64,000 bases of DNA from Hanleya hanleyi (taxonomy: Eukaryota; Mollusca; Polyplacophora; Lepidopleurida; Hanleyidae): NCBI GenBank assembly GCA_036873755.1, contig JAVTVY010017318.1, positions 1-64,000 on the forward strand, read 5' to 3'. A program made the translations under genes and the position numbers. Below the pieces are notes generated by a model that did not search any database, had not been told where the DNA came from, and was given only the letters and a program-made list of their open reading frames with translations. This document shows, one piece after another, positions 43,258-53,342 of the stretch. Position 1 is the stretch's first letter. The number at the start of each line of letters is the position of its first letter.

Positions 43258-46200
43258 CTACTGCCGCAAATCCAAAATTTCAGCAATTAATTTTGCTACA
43301 TTAAAACAAATGGACTCATTTTCACACGTCATTAACCAAATGAATTTCTCATCCACAGATAGACTATTAAAGTGAACAGATGAGCCCTTAGCCAGTGTCA
43401 ACAACTCAACTCGCTGATTATTAAATTGAGGGCACTCTAATAGAACATGTATTTCGTCTTCAATACTTGGACAGAAGTCGCAAGTCCGATCAAGAACTGA
43501 AATACCTGTGTATCTCCCCTTTTCTATATTTAGTTTGTGAGCACTTAATCTAAACTTGGCTAGCGCCTGACGATATTTGAATACTTGTATATTTAGCAAA
43601 TATGGCTCCATGCAAAAAATATTTTTGAATAATTGATAAGTGCGTAGTTTATTTCCAGAGTTTAATAAGTGAAAATCTTGCCTATTCCTCAAACTAGAGT
43701 TTTGGAAATTAATTATATGTGTTCTTTTTTTCCATTCATCTGAATATGTATTAAAAATAGCATGATGTAACTTCTTGACTGCAGAGTTAAGGGACCCACA
43801 GTAAGTTCTTGGGGATAAATGACTTAGTTTAAGTAGACCAAGTAGAGTTTCTAAACCAGTATACCAAGAATCTATGCCTTCGTCATATAGCTGGCGAGAC
43901 AGTAAATATGCCTCTTTTGCCAAACTATTGTCATCTAGGTTTGTCAAATGTGTACAATATTTATACATTGTGATTAAAAGATCCATTGTTATTGGAGTTC
44001 GACCCAGATCTCCTCTAGTTGCGTCATTGCTAGTTTTAGAGTGTACGCCAAGGGCATACTTGCAGAACTTAAGGTGTAATTTTTCAGCAGGCATATTTTC
44101 TAACTGTTTAAAAAGATATGATAAGCCTTTAGATTGGCAACTTTTGCTATTGACGGATGATCCCCAAATTTCTCCACCATACAAAAGGATATTTTTAACA
44201 GTGTGGTCAAGGATATGAAATAATGTTGACACACTTGGTTGGTTGCCATTAAGAGATTTTATTAAGTGAAAAAAAGCTTTTAGTCCCTTAGAATATAAAT
44301 CGTCTTTCGCTTGTGAAAATGACCCAGATTGTTGAAAGGTCAAACCTAAATAAGTGTATGTTTGGGTTTGCTCTAGTGGTTCTCCATTTAAGGTAATTTC
44401 TGTTTTAATTGTTTTACTCGATTTAGTAAATACCATCACTTTTGACTTGAGTTTATTAATTGAAAGTTGCCATTTATTTGAATAATCAAACAGATTATTA
44501 ACACAGTTTTGGAGGCCTTCAGCAGACTCAGATAACAGTATCAGATCATCTGCATACAATAAACAAGATATACTGCTGGTATGTAGAGTTACAGGCTGAC
44601 ATAAAATATCAAATATAGACGGAAGGTCATGTAAATAAATCTTAAACAGATTAGGGCTTAATGTATCACCCTGTCGGACCCCTCTTTGTGATGGGAATGG
44701 TGCAGTCAATTTATCACCAACCTTTACATGAAGCTGTATATCATTGTACATATTTTGTATTATTTTAGATAATAGTCCATTCAAACCCACGGAATGCAAT
44801 TTAAATAAAAGAGTATTGTGGGGTACACTATCAAACGCTTTAGCAAAATCGATAAAGCATGTATATAGGGGTTTTGATAGTTTTTTGTTGTATTTGTCTA
44901 TAAGAGTTTTTAATGTAAACATATGGTCAGATGGACGTTTACCCGAAGTGAAGCCAATTTGTCCATTTGGCACAACATTTTTACTTGCTATGTACTTATC
45001 AAGCCTGGAATTTAAGACACTATTGAAAACCTTACCAAGACAGCTGGTTATAGTTATGCCCCTGTAATTACAAGGGTCTCTCGGATTTCCTTTTTTCAAG
45101 AGTGGAATTATATAACCTTGTGACCATTCAGCTGGATAAATAGATGTTGAATAAACAAGATTGAATAGTTTAGTGAGGCTAGGTAGAAGGTTATGTTGTC
45201 CATGCTTAATCATCTCATTAAGAATACCATCCAAACCACATGTTTTGTTATTTTTCAAACTATTTATACACTTTTGTATTTCTTTCTTTGTTATTTTGAA
45301 ATCAGTTTCATCAAAAGACACATTTTTAGTATTTTCTGATAAATTATTACCATATGTAGTTGTGTTTTGTTGATTTAGAGTTTTAAAATGAAGTTGCCAT
45401 TCCTCTGGTGAAATCATATCTGATTTATCATTAACTTCTATTGTTTGGCCATCTGTATTCTTTAATTCTTTTAGCAGTTTCCAATATTCTTTCGGGTTAT
45501 TTCCATGTAACTCATTAATGTTGCTAACCAAGTTTTCTTTATACAATTTGCGTTTATATTTTTTAGCTTTCCGGAATTTCTTGAGGTGCAAGAAAAAGGA
45601 GGACCGTACAAATGGGTCATGGGGGAATTTAGTTAACAGAATAGCTTTGTCATTTAGTTGTCTTTTAAATATTGACAGTGAAGTATCGTACCATTTTGGC
45701 TTAAGCGGTTTATTTAATTTCTTTACATTAACCTTTTTTATTCTAAGTGATTTTAGTCCAACCTTGTGTAAAATATCATTTAATTCCAATGTTGCTTTAT
45801 TCACATCATCTATTGTGAATTTTTGGTCAATAAAAGAATCAAGTGCAACTTTAGTGTCTGTTGATTCTAACGCATCCTTAAATAAATCTATTGAGGATTC
45901 ATCCCATACAAATTTGTCTGGCATGTTCCTAATATAGAGGCATTTGTCATTATTTCTATGTTGAACTTTAGAGTAGTTTATGCTACCAGCACGCACACTG
46001 ACTGAAATTTTGCAGTGGTCTGATAAGTGACCAATAAGATTATGTACTCTAAAGCTGGTAACTGTGCCACTAGCCAGTAGCTCATTTGAGGATAGAATAT
46101 AGTCCACTGTACTGCTACCTTGGGGTTCAAAACATGTATAGTGTCCTGTAGAATCCCCTAGAAGTCGACCATTGAGAATTCTCATTTGACTAGAGATACA

Positions 46201-46845
46201 AGCATTTAATAACTGGCGACCTCTCTCATTAACAGTTCTGTCCTGGTTACACCTTATTGGCGGGGTGTTATCACATATATACCCATCATAGAAGTCCATG
46301 AGATCATCACCAAAATCATTTGGTATAAAGTCGAGATTCGAACCAGTCCTGGCATTTAAATCGCCACCAATTAATATATCCCCTAATAAAGAGTATTTGG
46401 CAATAGAAATCTCCATTTCCGAGAGATAGTCTTTTTCTGTCCTATTGCTATAACTAGAATTGCAGGGTGGGAGATAAGCTGTACATACATATAAGTCAGC
46501 AGACAGATTGAAAAAATATTTATCTAATTTAAACCATGCATAATCATCATGCCTCTCTAATATTTTTACACCATCTATGAGAGTTTGCCTTAGGTATATT
46601 GCTAATCCACCTGAGTATTTAGTTGCTCTTTTAGCTTTTGGTCTATGAAAGTTGTATTCTATAAAGCCTTTCATGCATATTGTATCATGAGGCCCACAAT
46701 GGGTTTCAGATAAACACAAAATGTCTGATGATGACAAAGCATTAATAAAGTCATTATCTAGTAGTTTAAGTTGGTCACGTTGAGTTAAACCATTAATGTT
46801 CCAAAATCCTATTCGGATTGTTGGGGACCTCACAGATAGTCCCAT
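43258..46845 (-). CDS. LINE ORF2: endonuclease, reverse transcriptase, C-terminal CCHC
   Basis: 1195 residues from the ATG at 46845-46843. The open frame extends four codons further to a GTG, but the ATG overlaps the ORF1 stop as TAATG and is the better start. Residues about 10-285 are an apurinic-like endonuclease: FWNINGL, SETHC (Glu47), GGDLNART (Asp162, Asn164) and LSDH (275-277). Residues about 500-800 are the reverse transcriptase: NYRGITITSCLGK, FIDFAKAFD (664-672), RGVRQGD (721-727), YADD (764-767). The C-terminus has C-X2-C-X7-H-X4-C (Cys1122, Cys1125, His1133, Cys1138) within an alpha-helical region, a nucleic-acid-binding motif typical of this group. It nicks the target and copies element RNA into the site by target-primed reverse transcription. 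All key catalytic residues are present. No RNase H domain was seen. Confidence 0.92.
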   Translation of the reverse strand: MGLSVRSPTIRIGFWNINGLTQRDQLKLLDNDFINALSSSDILCLSETHCGPHDTICMKGFIEYNFHRPKAKRATKYSGGLAIYLRQTLIDGVKILERHDDYAWFKLDKYFFNLSADLYVCTAYLPPCNSSYSNRTEKDYLSEMEISIAKYSLLGDILIGGDLNARTGSNLDFIPNDFGDDLMDFYDGYICDNTPPIRCNQDRTVNERGRQLLNACISSQMRILNGRLLGDSTGHYTCFEPQGSSTVDYILSSNELLASGTVTSFRVHNLIGHLSDHCKISVSVRAGSINYSKVQHRNNDKCLYIRNMPDKFVWDESSIDLFKDALESTDTKVALDSFIDQKFTIDDVNKATLELNDILHKVGLKSLRIKKVNVKKLNKPLKPKWYDTSLSIFKRQLNDKAILLTKFPHDPFVRSSFFLHLKKFRKAKKYKRKLYKENLVSNINELHGNNPKEYWKLLKELKNTDGQTIEVNDKSDMISPEEWQLHFKTLNQQNTTTYGNNLSENTKNVSFDETDFKITKKEIQKCINSLKNNKTCGLDGILNEMIKHGQHNLLPSLTKLFNLVYSTSIYPAEWSQGYIIPLLKKGNPRDPCNYRGITITSCLGKVFNSVLNSRLDKYIASKNVVPNGQIGFTSGKRPSDHMFTLKTLIDKYNKKLSKPLYTCFIDFAKAFDSVPHNTLLFKLHSVGLNGLLSKIIQNMYNDIQLHVKVGDKLTAPFPSQRGVRQGDTLSPNLFKIYLHDLPSIFDILCQPVTLHTSSISCLLYADDLILLSESAEGLQNCVNNLFDYSNKWQLSINKLKSKVMVFTKSSKTIKTEITLNGEPLEQTQTYTYLGLTFQQSGSFSQAKDDLYSKGLKAFFHLIKSLNGNQPSVSTLFHILDHTVKNILLYGGEIWGSSVNSKSCQSKGLSYLFKQLENMPAEKLHLKFCKYALGVHSKTSNDATRGDLGRTPITMDLLITMYKYCTHLTNLDDNSLAKEAYLLSRQLYDEGIDSWYTGLETLLGLLKLSHLSPRTYCGSLNSAVKKLHHAIFNTYSDEWKKRTHIINFQNSSLRNRQDFHLLNSGNKLRTYQLFKNIFCMEPYLLNIQVFKYRQALAKFRLSAHKLNIEKGRYTGISVLDRTCDFCPSIEDEIHVLLECPQFNNQRVELLTLAKGSSVHFNSLSVDEKFIWLMTCENESICFNVAKLIAEILDLRQ

Positions 46846-46847
46846 TA
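46843..46847 (-). promoter_or_regulatory. TAATG stop-start between ORF1 and ORF2
   Basis: The ORF1 stop TAA (46847-46845) shares its last base with the ORF2 ATG (46845-46843). UAAUG coupling by termination-reinitiation is documented for the SART1 non-LTR retrotransposon, so ORF2 here is probably translated the same way. Confidence 0.72.
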
Positions 46848-49118
46848 ATAATTCCACACGGAATCATAAGTCCCACCGGATTTACGCCCTCTTCTTGCAT
46901 GATACCAACTGCCATCAGTATCATGGTTTCGTGTTTCACGTCGTCTTTGTGTAGAGCTGGTAGTGTCTTCCGCATCGGTGTACTCCTCACTAGAATACTC
47001 TCTGGAGGGGTGTTGTACTCTTAGAACGGAGTAGCGATTACTCCGGAACCTGTCAGCATGTATATCGTTAGCGCGCTGGTTACGACTCTGTTGACCAGAC
47101 CAGCCATATCTGCGTTGATTACCGCCCCAAGCATTATGTACACCGGAATCAAACTGATCGTCATGGCTACGATAATCTTGTCTTGTAGGCCTTTGGGGCA
47201 TCACAATGGACTGGCTGTGGTGGATGGCAGTCTTTAGGTTTGCAGCAAGGACTTTTGTGCCTTGGATAGACATATGCACCCCGTCATCTTGTAGAAATTT
47301 CCAGTTGGGCTGGCCTCTTGTGGAGAGGTTTGTGTTGTCACAGATTATAATATTATCCTGATTTAGGTATCTGTGTTGAAGGCTGATGTTTGTTTCATAA
47401 GTCTTTCTGTTTAATTGTTCATTATCACCTCGACTCACAGCCAGTGACAAGACAACTTTAGTATTTGGCCATAACCTCAGCACTAAGTCAACTAGACTTG
47501 ACATTTCCTTCACACATTTGTCACTGTTGGATACCTTCACATCGTTAGTTATCAGGTGTAACACCACAGTATCATAGAATCGCTTTTCCGATTCAACAAC
47601 CTCTCTTGCTTCACCAATTGTGTAAGCCGTCCGTTTTGTTACGACACACTCTCTGGTTAATCGCTCCTCATGTATATCCCGAATTTGTGAATGACCGATA
47701 AGAAGTACCTTTTTGATAGTGTTTGAACCGCGATCAGTATTAGAATGGCGGACCGGAGATGGGGATCTGACACGAGCATGCCTTTGGTCTACTTGTTTGC
47801 TCAACTTGATCACCACATTTTGGGTTTCTGTACCTACTTTCTGGCTCTCTTTTATTGAAGGCACAATTGTATCCTGAAGTAGGGCCTGCATATTGTTAAC
47901 TTTACCAATACTGGTTTCCAGTTGAGATTTTAGTCTGTTGTTTGAATCGTGATGAGATTTGAGGTGTTGTTCCACTGACTCAAGCTGTTTTGAAGTTTTT
48001 ACCTCATATCTCAGCTGTTCGTTCTCTCGACTGTACACTTTAAGCTGTGAGTCAGCCTGTACTCGCCTAGTCGTTTCCTCGTCCAGACATGACCTTAAGT
48101 TTGCCACTACTTCGTCTTTCTGTGATTTGTCAGAATTCTCTATGGCTGTTATTACTTTTTCCTCCAATGAATGAATGCACCCAGATGTATGAGATTTAAT
48201 GCCAGAATCTTCTATCACTGTTACAAGTTTTTCTGTAAATGTATTCATGCACTCAGTCGTGTGGGTTTTAACTTCTGTAGATAGATTGGCACTAGCTGTA
48301 GAGGCATCTTTTGTTGACAACACATCGTTGACTTGAGCTGCCAGAGTACTTTGTGACGAAGCAATAGATGTAACCATCTGATGCAGGTCATCATGGGATG
48401 ACGTTAAATTATCTAGGCGGTGAAGAATATCATCAAGTTTTTCATCCAGCTTGCTTACAAATGATCCTTCCACTGATTTCTCTGATACTGGACATAACTG
48501 GGGATGTAGGGAAATATCTGAAGCACGAAATGCCGAACTGAGCCACTCTGGTATCTCAGTACAAGTTTCACAAGAATATTTCCGGTTAGAACTAGCCAAT
48601 GCAGCAATCTGGTATACTGGAAGTTTGGTACAGGAATAATGGATCCAATGATAGCACTTACTACACCGAATCATAAGGGAATTGTCTGCACCTTGGCAAC
48701 GATTGCACACGTTGTTCATTTCAGTACCATTTGACTTTTGTGTAGACTTTTTTGAATCAGAATTGTCAACGTTGTCATTTGAGCTTTCTGCAACCACAGT
48801 GAGAACACATGTCTCTTCTGAGTCTGGGACAGATTTGATTTTGCTATCAGCATCACAGATTGTACACTGATTTACGGAAAATATAGAGGCCGTGAAAGGA
48901 ACCGCTTCACCACTGGTGTTGTAGATTGAGATGTTTTGGCAACAAATACCACTTTCATGAAGGTATAACATAGCTTCATTTTGGGAGGAGAATTTCTTAA
49001 AAAGACTACCTCTAAATCCTTTAGTAGCTGATTCACAAGATCCCCAGTCTGGGAAAATGCCGATTTTCCGGCCCTTTGCAACAGCATAGATGTCCTTTTT
49101 CTTGTTTTTTCCCTCCAT
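46845..49118 (-). CDS. LINE ORF1: hybrid-binding, PHD finger, coiled coil, SGNH esterase-like
   Basis: 757 residues from a clear ATG. Residues 10-53 (YAVAKGRKIGIF, then GFRGSLFKKF and A.LYL) match the viroplasmin/RNase H1 N-terminal hybrid-binding fold. Residues 138-186 form a PHD-type C4HC3 zinc finger (CNRC, CSKC, HWIHYSC, CETC). Residues about 220-450 are coiled coil with many Gln, Ser and Leu, probably for oligomerisation. Residues 470-632 resemble an SGNH/GDSL hydrolase: IGHSQIRD in place of the GDS block, ITND, and DDGVHMS carrying the late Asp/His pair. The C-terminal 120 residues are Arg/Ser/Gln-rich and probably disordered. The protein likely packages element RNA; PHD and esterase modules are known in ORF1 proteins of CR1-like LINEs, while the N-terminal hybrid-binding domain is unusual. 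Whether the GHS serine is active is unknown. Confidence 0.85.
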   Translation of the reverse strand: MEGKNKKKDIYAVAKGRKIGIFPDWGSCESATKGFRGSLFKKFSSQNEAMLYLHESGICCQNISIYNTSGEAVPFTASIFSVNQCTICDADSKIKSVPDSEETCVLTVVAESSNDNVDNSDSKKSTQKSNGTEMNNVCNRCQGADNSLMIRCSKCYHWIHYSCTKLPVYQIAALASSNRKYSCETCTEIPEWLSSAFRASDISLHPQLCPVSEKSVEGSFVSKLDEKLDDILHRLDNLTSSHDDLHQMVTSIASSQSTLAAQVNDVLSTKDASTASANLSTEVKTHTTECMNTFTEKLVTVIEDSGIKSHTSGCIHSLEEKVITAIENSDKSQKDEVVANLRSCLDEETTRRVQADSQLKVYSRENEQLRYEVKTSKQLESVEQHLKSHHDSNNRLKSQLETSIGKVNNMQALLQDTIVPSIKESQKVGTETQNVVIKLSKQVDQRHARVRSPSPVRHSNTDRGSNTIKKVLLIGHSQIRDIHEERLTRECVVTKRTAYTIGEAREVVESEKRFYDTVVLHLITNDVKVSNSDKCVKEMSSLVDLVLRLWPNTKVVLSLAVSRGDNEQLNRKTYETNISLQHRYLNQDNIIICDNTNLSTRGQPNWKFLQDDGVHMSIQGTKVLAANLKTAIHHSQSIVMPQRPTRQDYRSHDDQFDSGVHNAWGGNQRRYGWSGQQSRNQRANDIHADRFRSNRYSVLRVQHPSREYSSEEYTDAEDTTSSTQRRRETRNHDTDGSWYHARRGRKSGGTYDSVWNY

Positions 49119-49293
49119 TTTTACCTTTTAGTTGAACGGCGATAATTGATGATATAGGGATAGCGATAAATCCGTGGAACTTAGGTAGTTTTTTAGCACA
49201 TTTGAAAACAGTCCGCCATTATTATCAGCCTTGTTATGACTTGATGACGGTGACGTTGTTGTTTGTGACGTTGAATAGAATAGAATAGAATAT

Positions 49294-50245
49294 TGATGAC
49301 GTTAAGATAACTTTACTTCCTTTTCTGGAACGTTGTATATTACGTCACAAGTTCGACATTAGCTCCGTGCTGTAATGTTGCGTTTATTGTTGACAGTTGA
49401 TTTCTTTGAATTCAAAATTCGAATTAAGTATCAATGTCACCGCAAATGTAGTAAATCCAATACGCCGAAATTAAATACTTTGGATACATACGTTCTAATG
49501 AATAAATGTGCTTTTCCTTAACTTGAATAGATGGCTCCTTGTACGATGTTGTCTACAACGGTGTTGTGATTTCAATTTGAAAAGGCCTTGGTTGATAGAG
49601 TGTGAACAGCTGAGCTAATATACTATAGCAATTCAGCAATCTGTTCATACAAAGAATTCCAGTAAACTTACTCTTATTCCGTCCAAATCGATATGTAGTT
49701 TTCACGGGATGTACGCCGGTGATTTAGTAATTCAGTAATTCAGCAATCCAGTAACTGAGTGTAATCCAGTGCTCCTCCAAACAGTTCAGGAAACAATTCC
49801 AAATTCCAAATTCAATCCGAATAAGCTCACTCGTATCTGGATCCGTAATTGCCGTAGAGAAATCCAATTCAATCAATCCAATTCAATCAATCTTGAAATC
49901 GATGATTTACCGGAGCAGTCAAAAACACGTCAAAAACACGTCCGCTCGCGTCAACGTCAACGTCTACGACGTCAAACCAGCGTCAAACAAGAGCAGATAA
50001 GCGATGCGGATTTCATTTCTAAAATCGGCCAGGCTTGATATACCAACCTTGACACACTTTTCAAAAGCTACCAGGAGACAAAATACTTCAAATAAAACCA
50101 AACGAAGTAGATAGGCTGATATTTCCATCATTAACTAGTCCAGAAGATTATAAAAAGGAAAATACGAAAACCTTTGCATTTCACCTTTAAATTTAGTCCA
50201 AAATATTTATTATCCTGAACATACCGCTTTCGGAATTATTTTACA
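49294..50245. other. Flank of the LINE, no gene recognised
   Basis: AT-rich with AATTCAGYAATCC repeats near 49725-49760, CAATCCAATTCAATC repeats near 49862-49888 and ACGTCAAAAACACGTC words near 49925. The part from about 49960 to 50190 is the diverged inverted partner of 42534-42775. Confidence 0.45.
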
Positions 50246-50870
50246 CGTTTTGCCCAGTCCATCTCTCCCCTTTCTCTATTACTCCTCATTGCGCATGCAC
50301 GCGTATCACCACCAGTCTGGTTCTACCCGAAAAGAGCTTCAACAGGATATCTCTTATGTTTGGATACAGCCCGAGGCTATTCGTTTACAAACGACTTCAT
50401 ATGACCACTCATGCAACATCGTTAGTGCGTCACTGTGTTAAGACTAGCGTTGGGCACGCCTCACTCACTCTCTCACTCTTTTAGACAAAAACGTTTGTAC
50501 CCAGAAGGGAGCAGGTAAATCTACCATGGTAGACCAACCCACGTCACCAGTATGCCAGAGTTTATGAGTTCGAAATGCACTCCAGGGTCCACGAGTCGCC
50601 CCGCTTTGGGGGTAAATGTAGCCATGTCTCAATGGCGCACCTGAGCGAGGCTGCACTTTGTCTACTATATATGTGTCTTTTCCCCACGTGGTGGTGTAAA
50701 TTCGTGTTCCACTTTTTACAATTTTGGAACAAACCCACTCTGCATCTCTGGGCAGACCACGATCCGCTAGGGACCGATATTAGCCCGTCTAGATCTGGCT
50801 GATAGAGGTTTTCCAAAAGTTTAGCGGTGAAGTCCGTGCTTCCGGGTTATTTCCTGGGAAAGTTTTACAT
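50246..50870. other. No gene recognised
   Basis: Contains GCGCATGCACGCG near 50290 and CACTCACTCTCTCACTC near 50462. Frames on both strands show no family features. Confidence 0.35.
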
Positions 50871-51205
50871 GCACCCACTCATGACTTGATCGGCCTGGAG
50901 GGGTGCTTCACATGGATGCCCCATACGACCCAGTACGCACACTACTGGCCCACCTCGAACTCAAAAAGTCCACCCAGTGCCATTTTTTCCACAATTCCCT
51001 GCCTGCGCATGCGCACCGTATTTCTACTGTCACTGCACATGGGTGTAGCTGGGATGCTCCTTCACGACTGCTTCGAAGTGATACTCCACACGACTCATTC
51101 GGATCAATATTGCTCCACCTCGACCCCCAAACGTCCATTCCAATGACCTTTTTCCCGTGATTCCCTGACTGTGCATGCGCGCCATAGCCTTAATTCTACG
51201 TCTCA
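50871..51205. repeat. Relatives of the left-end CRE/NRF1 repeat family
   Basis: Two diverged units with GGGTGCTTCACATGGATGCC, CCCACCTCGAACTC, then GCCTGCGCATGCGCACC (about 51000) and GTGCATGCGCGCC (about 51170). Word order TTCACATNGATNC, CRACTC and GCGCATGCGC matches 1816-2760 read on the other strand. Confidence 0.55.
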
Positions 51206-51218
51206 CCCATCCAGTTGG

Positions 51219-51579
51219 GAACCGCACTGCGGTGGTCTAATGGTCAGAGCGTCGGCCTCGTAAGCGGTAGGTACTGGGTTCGATCCCAGGCCGGGTCATA
51301 CCTAAGACTTGAAAAATGGAACTTGTTGCTCCCTCGCTTACGCTCAGCATTAAGAGGATAGAACAAGGACTGGTTCGCTCGGTGTCAGTATAATGTGACT
51401 GAGTGGGGTGTCATGTCTGCCTACGGCATGATATTTCAGTGGGACAGCACTATAAAATGGCAGCATTAGATCTGCTCTGTTACAAGTAGGTACCCCTCCC
51501 CCTCCCCTCCCTTCCCCGTCGTGATATAGCTGAAAAAATGTTGAAAGCGACGTTAAACCCTATTCACTCACTCACTCAC
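51219..51579 (+). mobile_element. SINE with tRNA-derived head and 13-bp target duplication
   Basis: The head has box A TGGTCTAATGG (51233-51243) and box B GGTTCGATCCC (51277-51287), with CGT at the anticodon position (Thr-like). The D and anticodon stems pair poorly, so it is a SINE, not a tRNA gene. The body ends in GTCGTGATATAGCTGAAA... GACGTTAAACCC plus CACTCACTCAC. CCCATCCAGTTGG flanks both sides (51206-51218, 51580-51592), a perfect 13-bp target-site duplication, so the insertion is recent. It splits a copy of the repeat family at 50871-51730. Confidence 0.9.
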
Positions 51580-51592
51580 CCCATCCAGTTGG

Positions 51593-51735
51593 ATGGGTCC
51601 CCATGAGTGCTTCACTTTGATACATAACACGATCCATTCGGACCAATATGGGCCCGCCTCGACCCCAAAATGTCCACCTCGGGTCTGCCTATACATTACG
51701 CATGCGTCATCAGACTTTTTCAACAAAAGTCAGTC
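51593..51735. repeat. Continuation of the CRE/NRF1 repeat family after the SINE
   Basis: GAGTGCTTCACTTTGATACA, CGATCCATTCGGACC, GCCTCGACCCC, then TACGCATGCGTCATC. Same word order as the units before the SINE. Confidence 0.55.
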
Positions 51736-51874
51736 AATGGTCACGAGACCTCTCCCATTGTGTTCTAGATGGCGAGACGGAGAAAACAAGGTTCCACACC
51801 CCATACCGCAAATTTCCATGCGTTGGTTGCCCATTAGGTTTAACATTGAAATAACTGAAGCGTACGATCTTATT

Positions 51875-52040
51875 TAGGGGCAGATAACTCCTGCCGGGCC
51901 CACACGTGACCGGAAGTAACTTCTGACCCGAACGTTTTCTTTGACCCGGAAGTGACATTTGACCCGGATGTGACGTCATCCGTGACGTCATCGCCAAGTC
52001 ATGCCACCGAATCAGGGGCAGATAACTCTGGGCGAGCAAA
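51875..52040. promoter_or_regulatory. Dense ETS and CRE motif cluster
   Basis: Repeated ACCCGGAAGTGACATTTG-type words with at least two GGAAGT cores, then GATGTGACGTCATCCGTGACGTCATCG with two CRE sites. GGGGCAGATAACTC flanks the cluster on both sides (51878 and 52013). It recalls the cluster at 150-230. No transcript is recognised next to it. Confidence 0.4.
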
Positions 52041-53342
52041 AATGTGCGGGAATTTGCGCTCTATATACTACTGGGAGTAGAGATATATCTTACAAGATGT
52101 ATTTCCTGCTTTAAATCATGTAGATACAGTTTCTCTTATAAATATCTTGAAATAATCACGTTCCCGCAAGCCTATGATTTAAACGTCGTGGATAATTGTT
52201 GATATTTTAATAAACGGGTGGTTATAAATGTTTGTAAACTTTTCCAATGATTTTATGTACCAGTACACAAAGTTTCTTCGAAAGGTGAGATAATGTTTTT
52301 CGAAACACCAAATTCCGTAAAAACAAATACGGGTCATGCATATGTTTTTATATTTCATACATGCCACAGTACCCATGTTTGAGGGCTTACTTGTCCAGTT
52401 GTTACATTTCATTTATCAAGGAAATTATGCCCGAAATCTGATTAACCCCTTTGCCAGACTTTTGGCTCTTTCTTCCCAATGGCTTGGAGGATGGTCATGA
52501 AAATTCACCCACTTATCAATCTAGATATTGAGAAAAGAAATATGGAAAAAATATATATTTACAATTTTTGTTACGTAAATGTATTCAATGGCCGTGAGAA
52601 TCGAGGTTACGGCAGTTAATTAAGAACCTCAAATGCAACGTCGAATTGATCTACAAGTGTCAAACCGTAGTGATAATGTATATGAAGACAAATTCGCCTG
52701 AAACATACAGGAATATTAAATTAAAAGTTAATATTGAAAATGATGTGGTTAATATTTTCCCCTACATGGGGAAAATAGTGGTCCAGTACTATATTGTTTG
52801 ACACTTGTTGATCTTTTTGACCCCGCATAGTTTCCCTTATAATCAAAATTTACTTCTGGCATACAGATATTTTTACAATTTTGAACAAATTGTTTCCTTT
52901 CGCTTGTCATGAATTGTAAAACAAAGCAAAAGCATAGCGATATCGACATAAGTTCCTTGGCTCTTGTTTCACAGTTTATCTCTCTTGTCCTTCATTGGTC
53001 TACCCCAACAATAGACCATTCACTTACGCTTGGGCCTAGTACATGTATATTGCACAAGGAAGAAGTTTACGTGTATATGTGGCATGCATGTTTTGTTGTA
53101 TGTGTAATTTTGCCTGTATGAGTCTTTTATTTGTCATGGGAGTCCAGGCAAGGTATACTCTGACTATTAGATCGTAAAAAATTTCAAGATACGATCAAAG
53201 ATGGAACTGTTAAGCGGGCTATGTGGTGAGGAGAATTTATTTGCAACAGAAATGTCGAGGTAGTTCAGGTTAGTATCTTTTTCATGAAATTATCTTTGAA
53301 ATATAATGGAGAAATACCAGCTTGGTATCGAACAACAGAGAG
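52041..53342. other. No gene recognised
   Basis: AT-rich unique-looking sequence with short frames only. Confidence 0.4.

Larger units (their letters stand above)
42798..49293 (-). mobile_element. Full-length non-LTR retrotransposon (LINE), about 6.4 kb
   Basis: Minus-strand element with a 5' untranslated region (49119 to about 49270), ORF1 (49118-46845), ORF2 (46845-43258), a 3' untranslated region (43257-42834) and a (CTATT)n tail seen on the plus strand as seven GAATA units at 42798-42833. The 5' side also meets a GAATA run (49273-49293). Both ORFs are intact, so the copy is young and possibly still active. By domain content it falls in the broad CR1/jockey/I group; the clade is not settled. 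The start of the 5' region carries AATGGCGG, a YY1-like word. Confidence 0.88.

Noticed and set aside
49769..50038. 89-residue frame upstream of the LINE
   Set aside because: Composed of short repeats (AATCCAATTC, ACGTCAAAAAC); no family features.
51226..51298. Functional tRNA gene (Thr, CGT)
   Set aside because: Box A and box B are good, but D and anticodon stems pair poorly, and the head continues into a SINE body with a target duplication.
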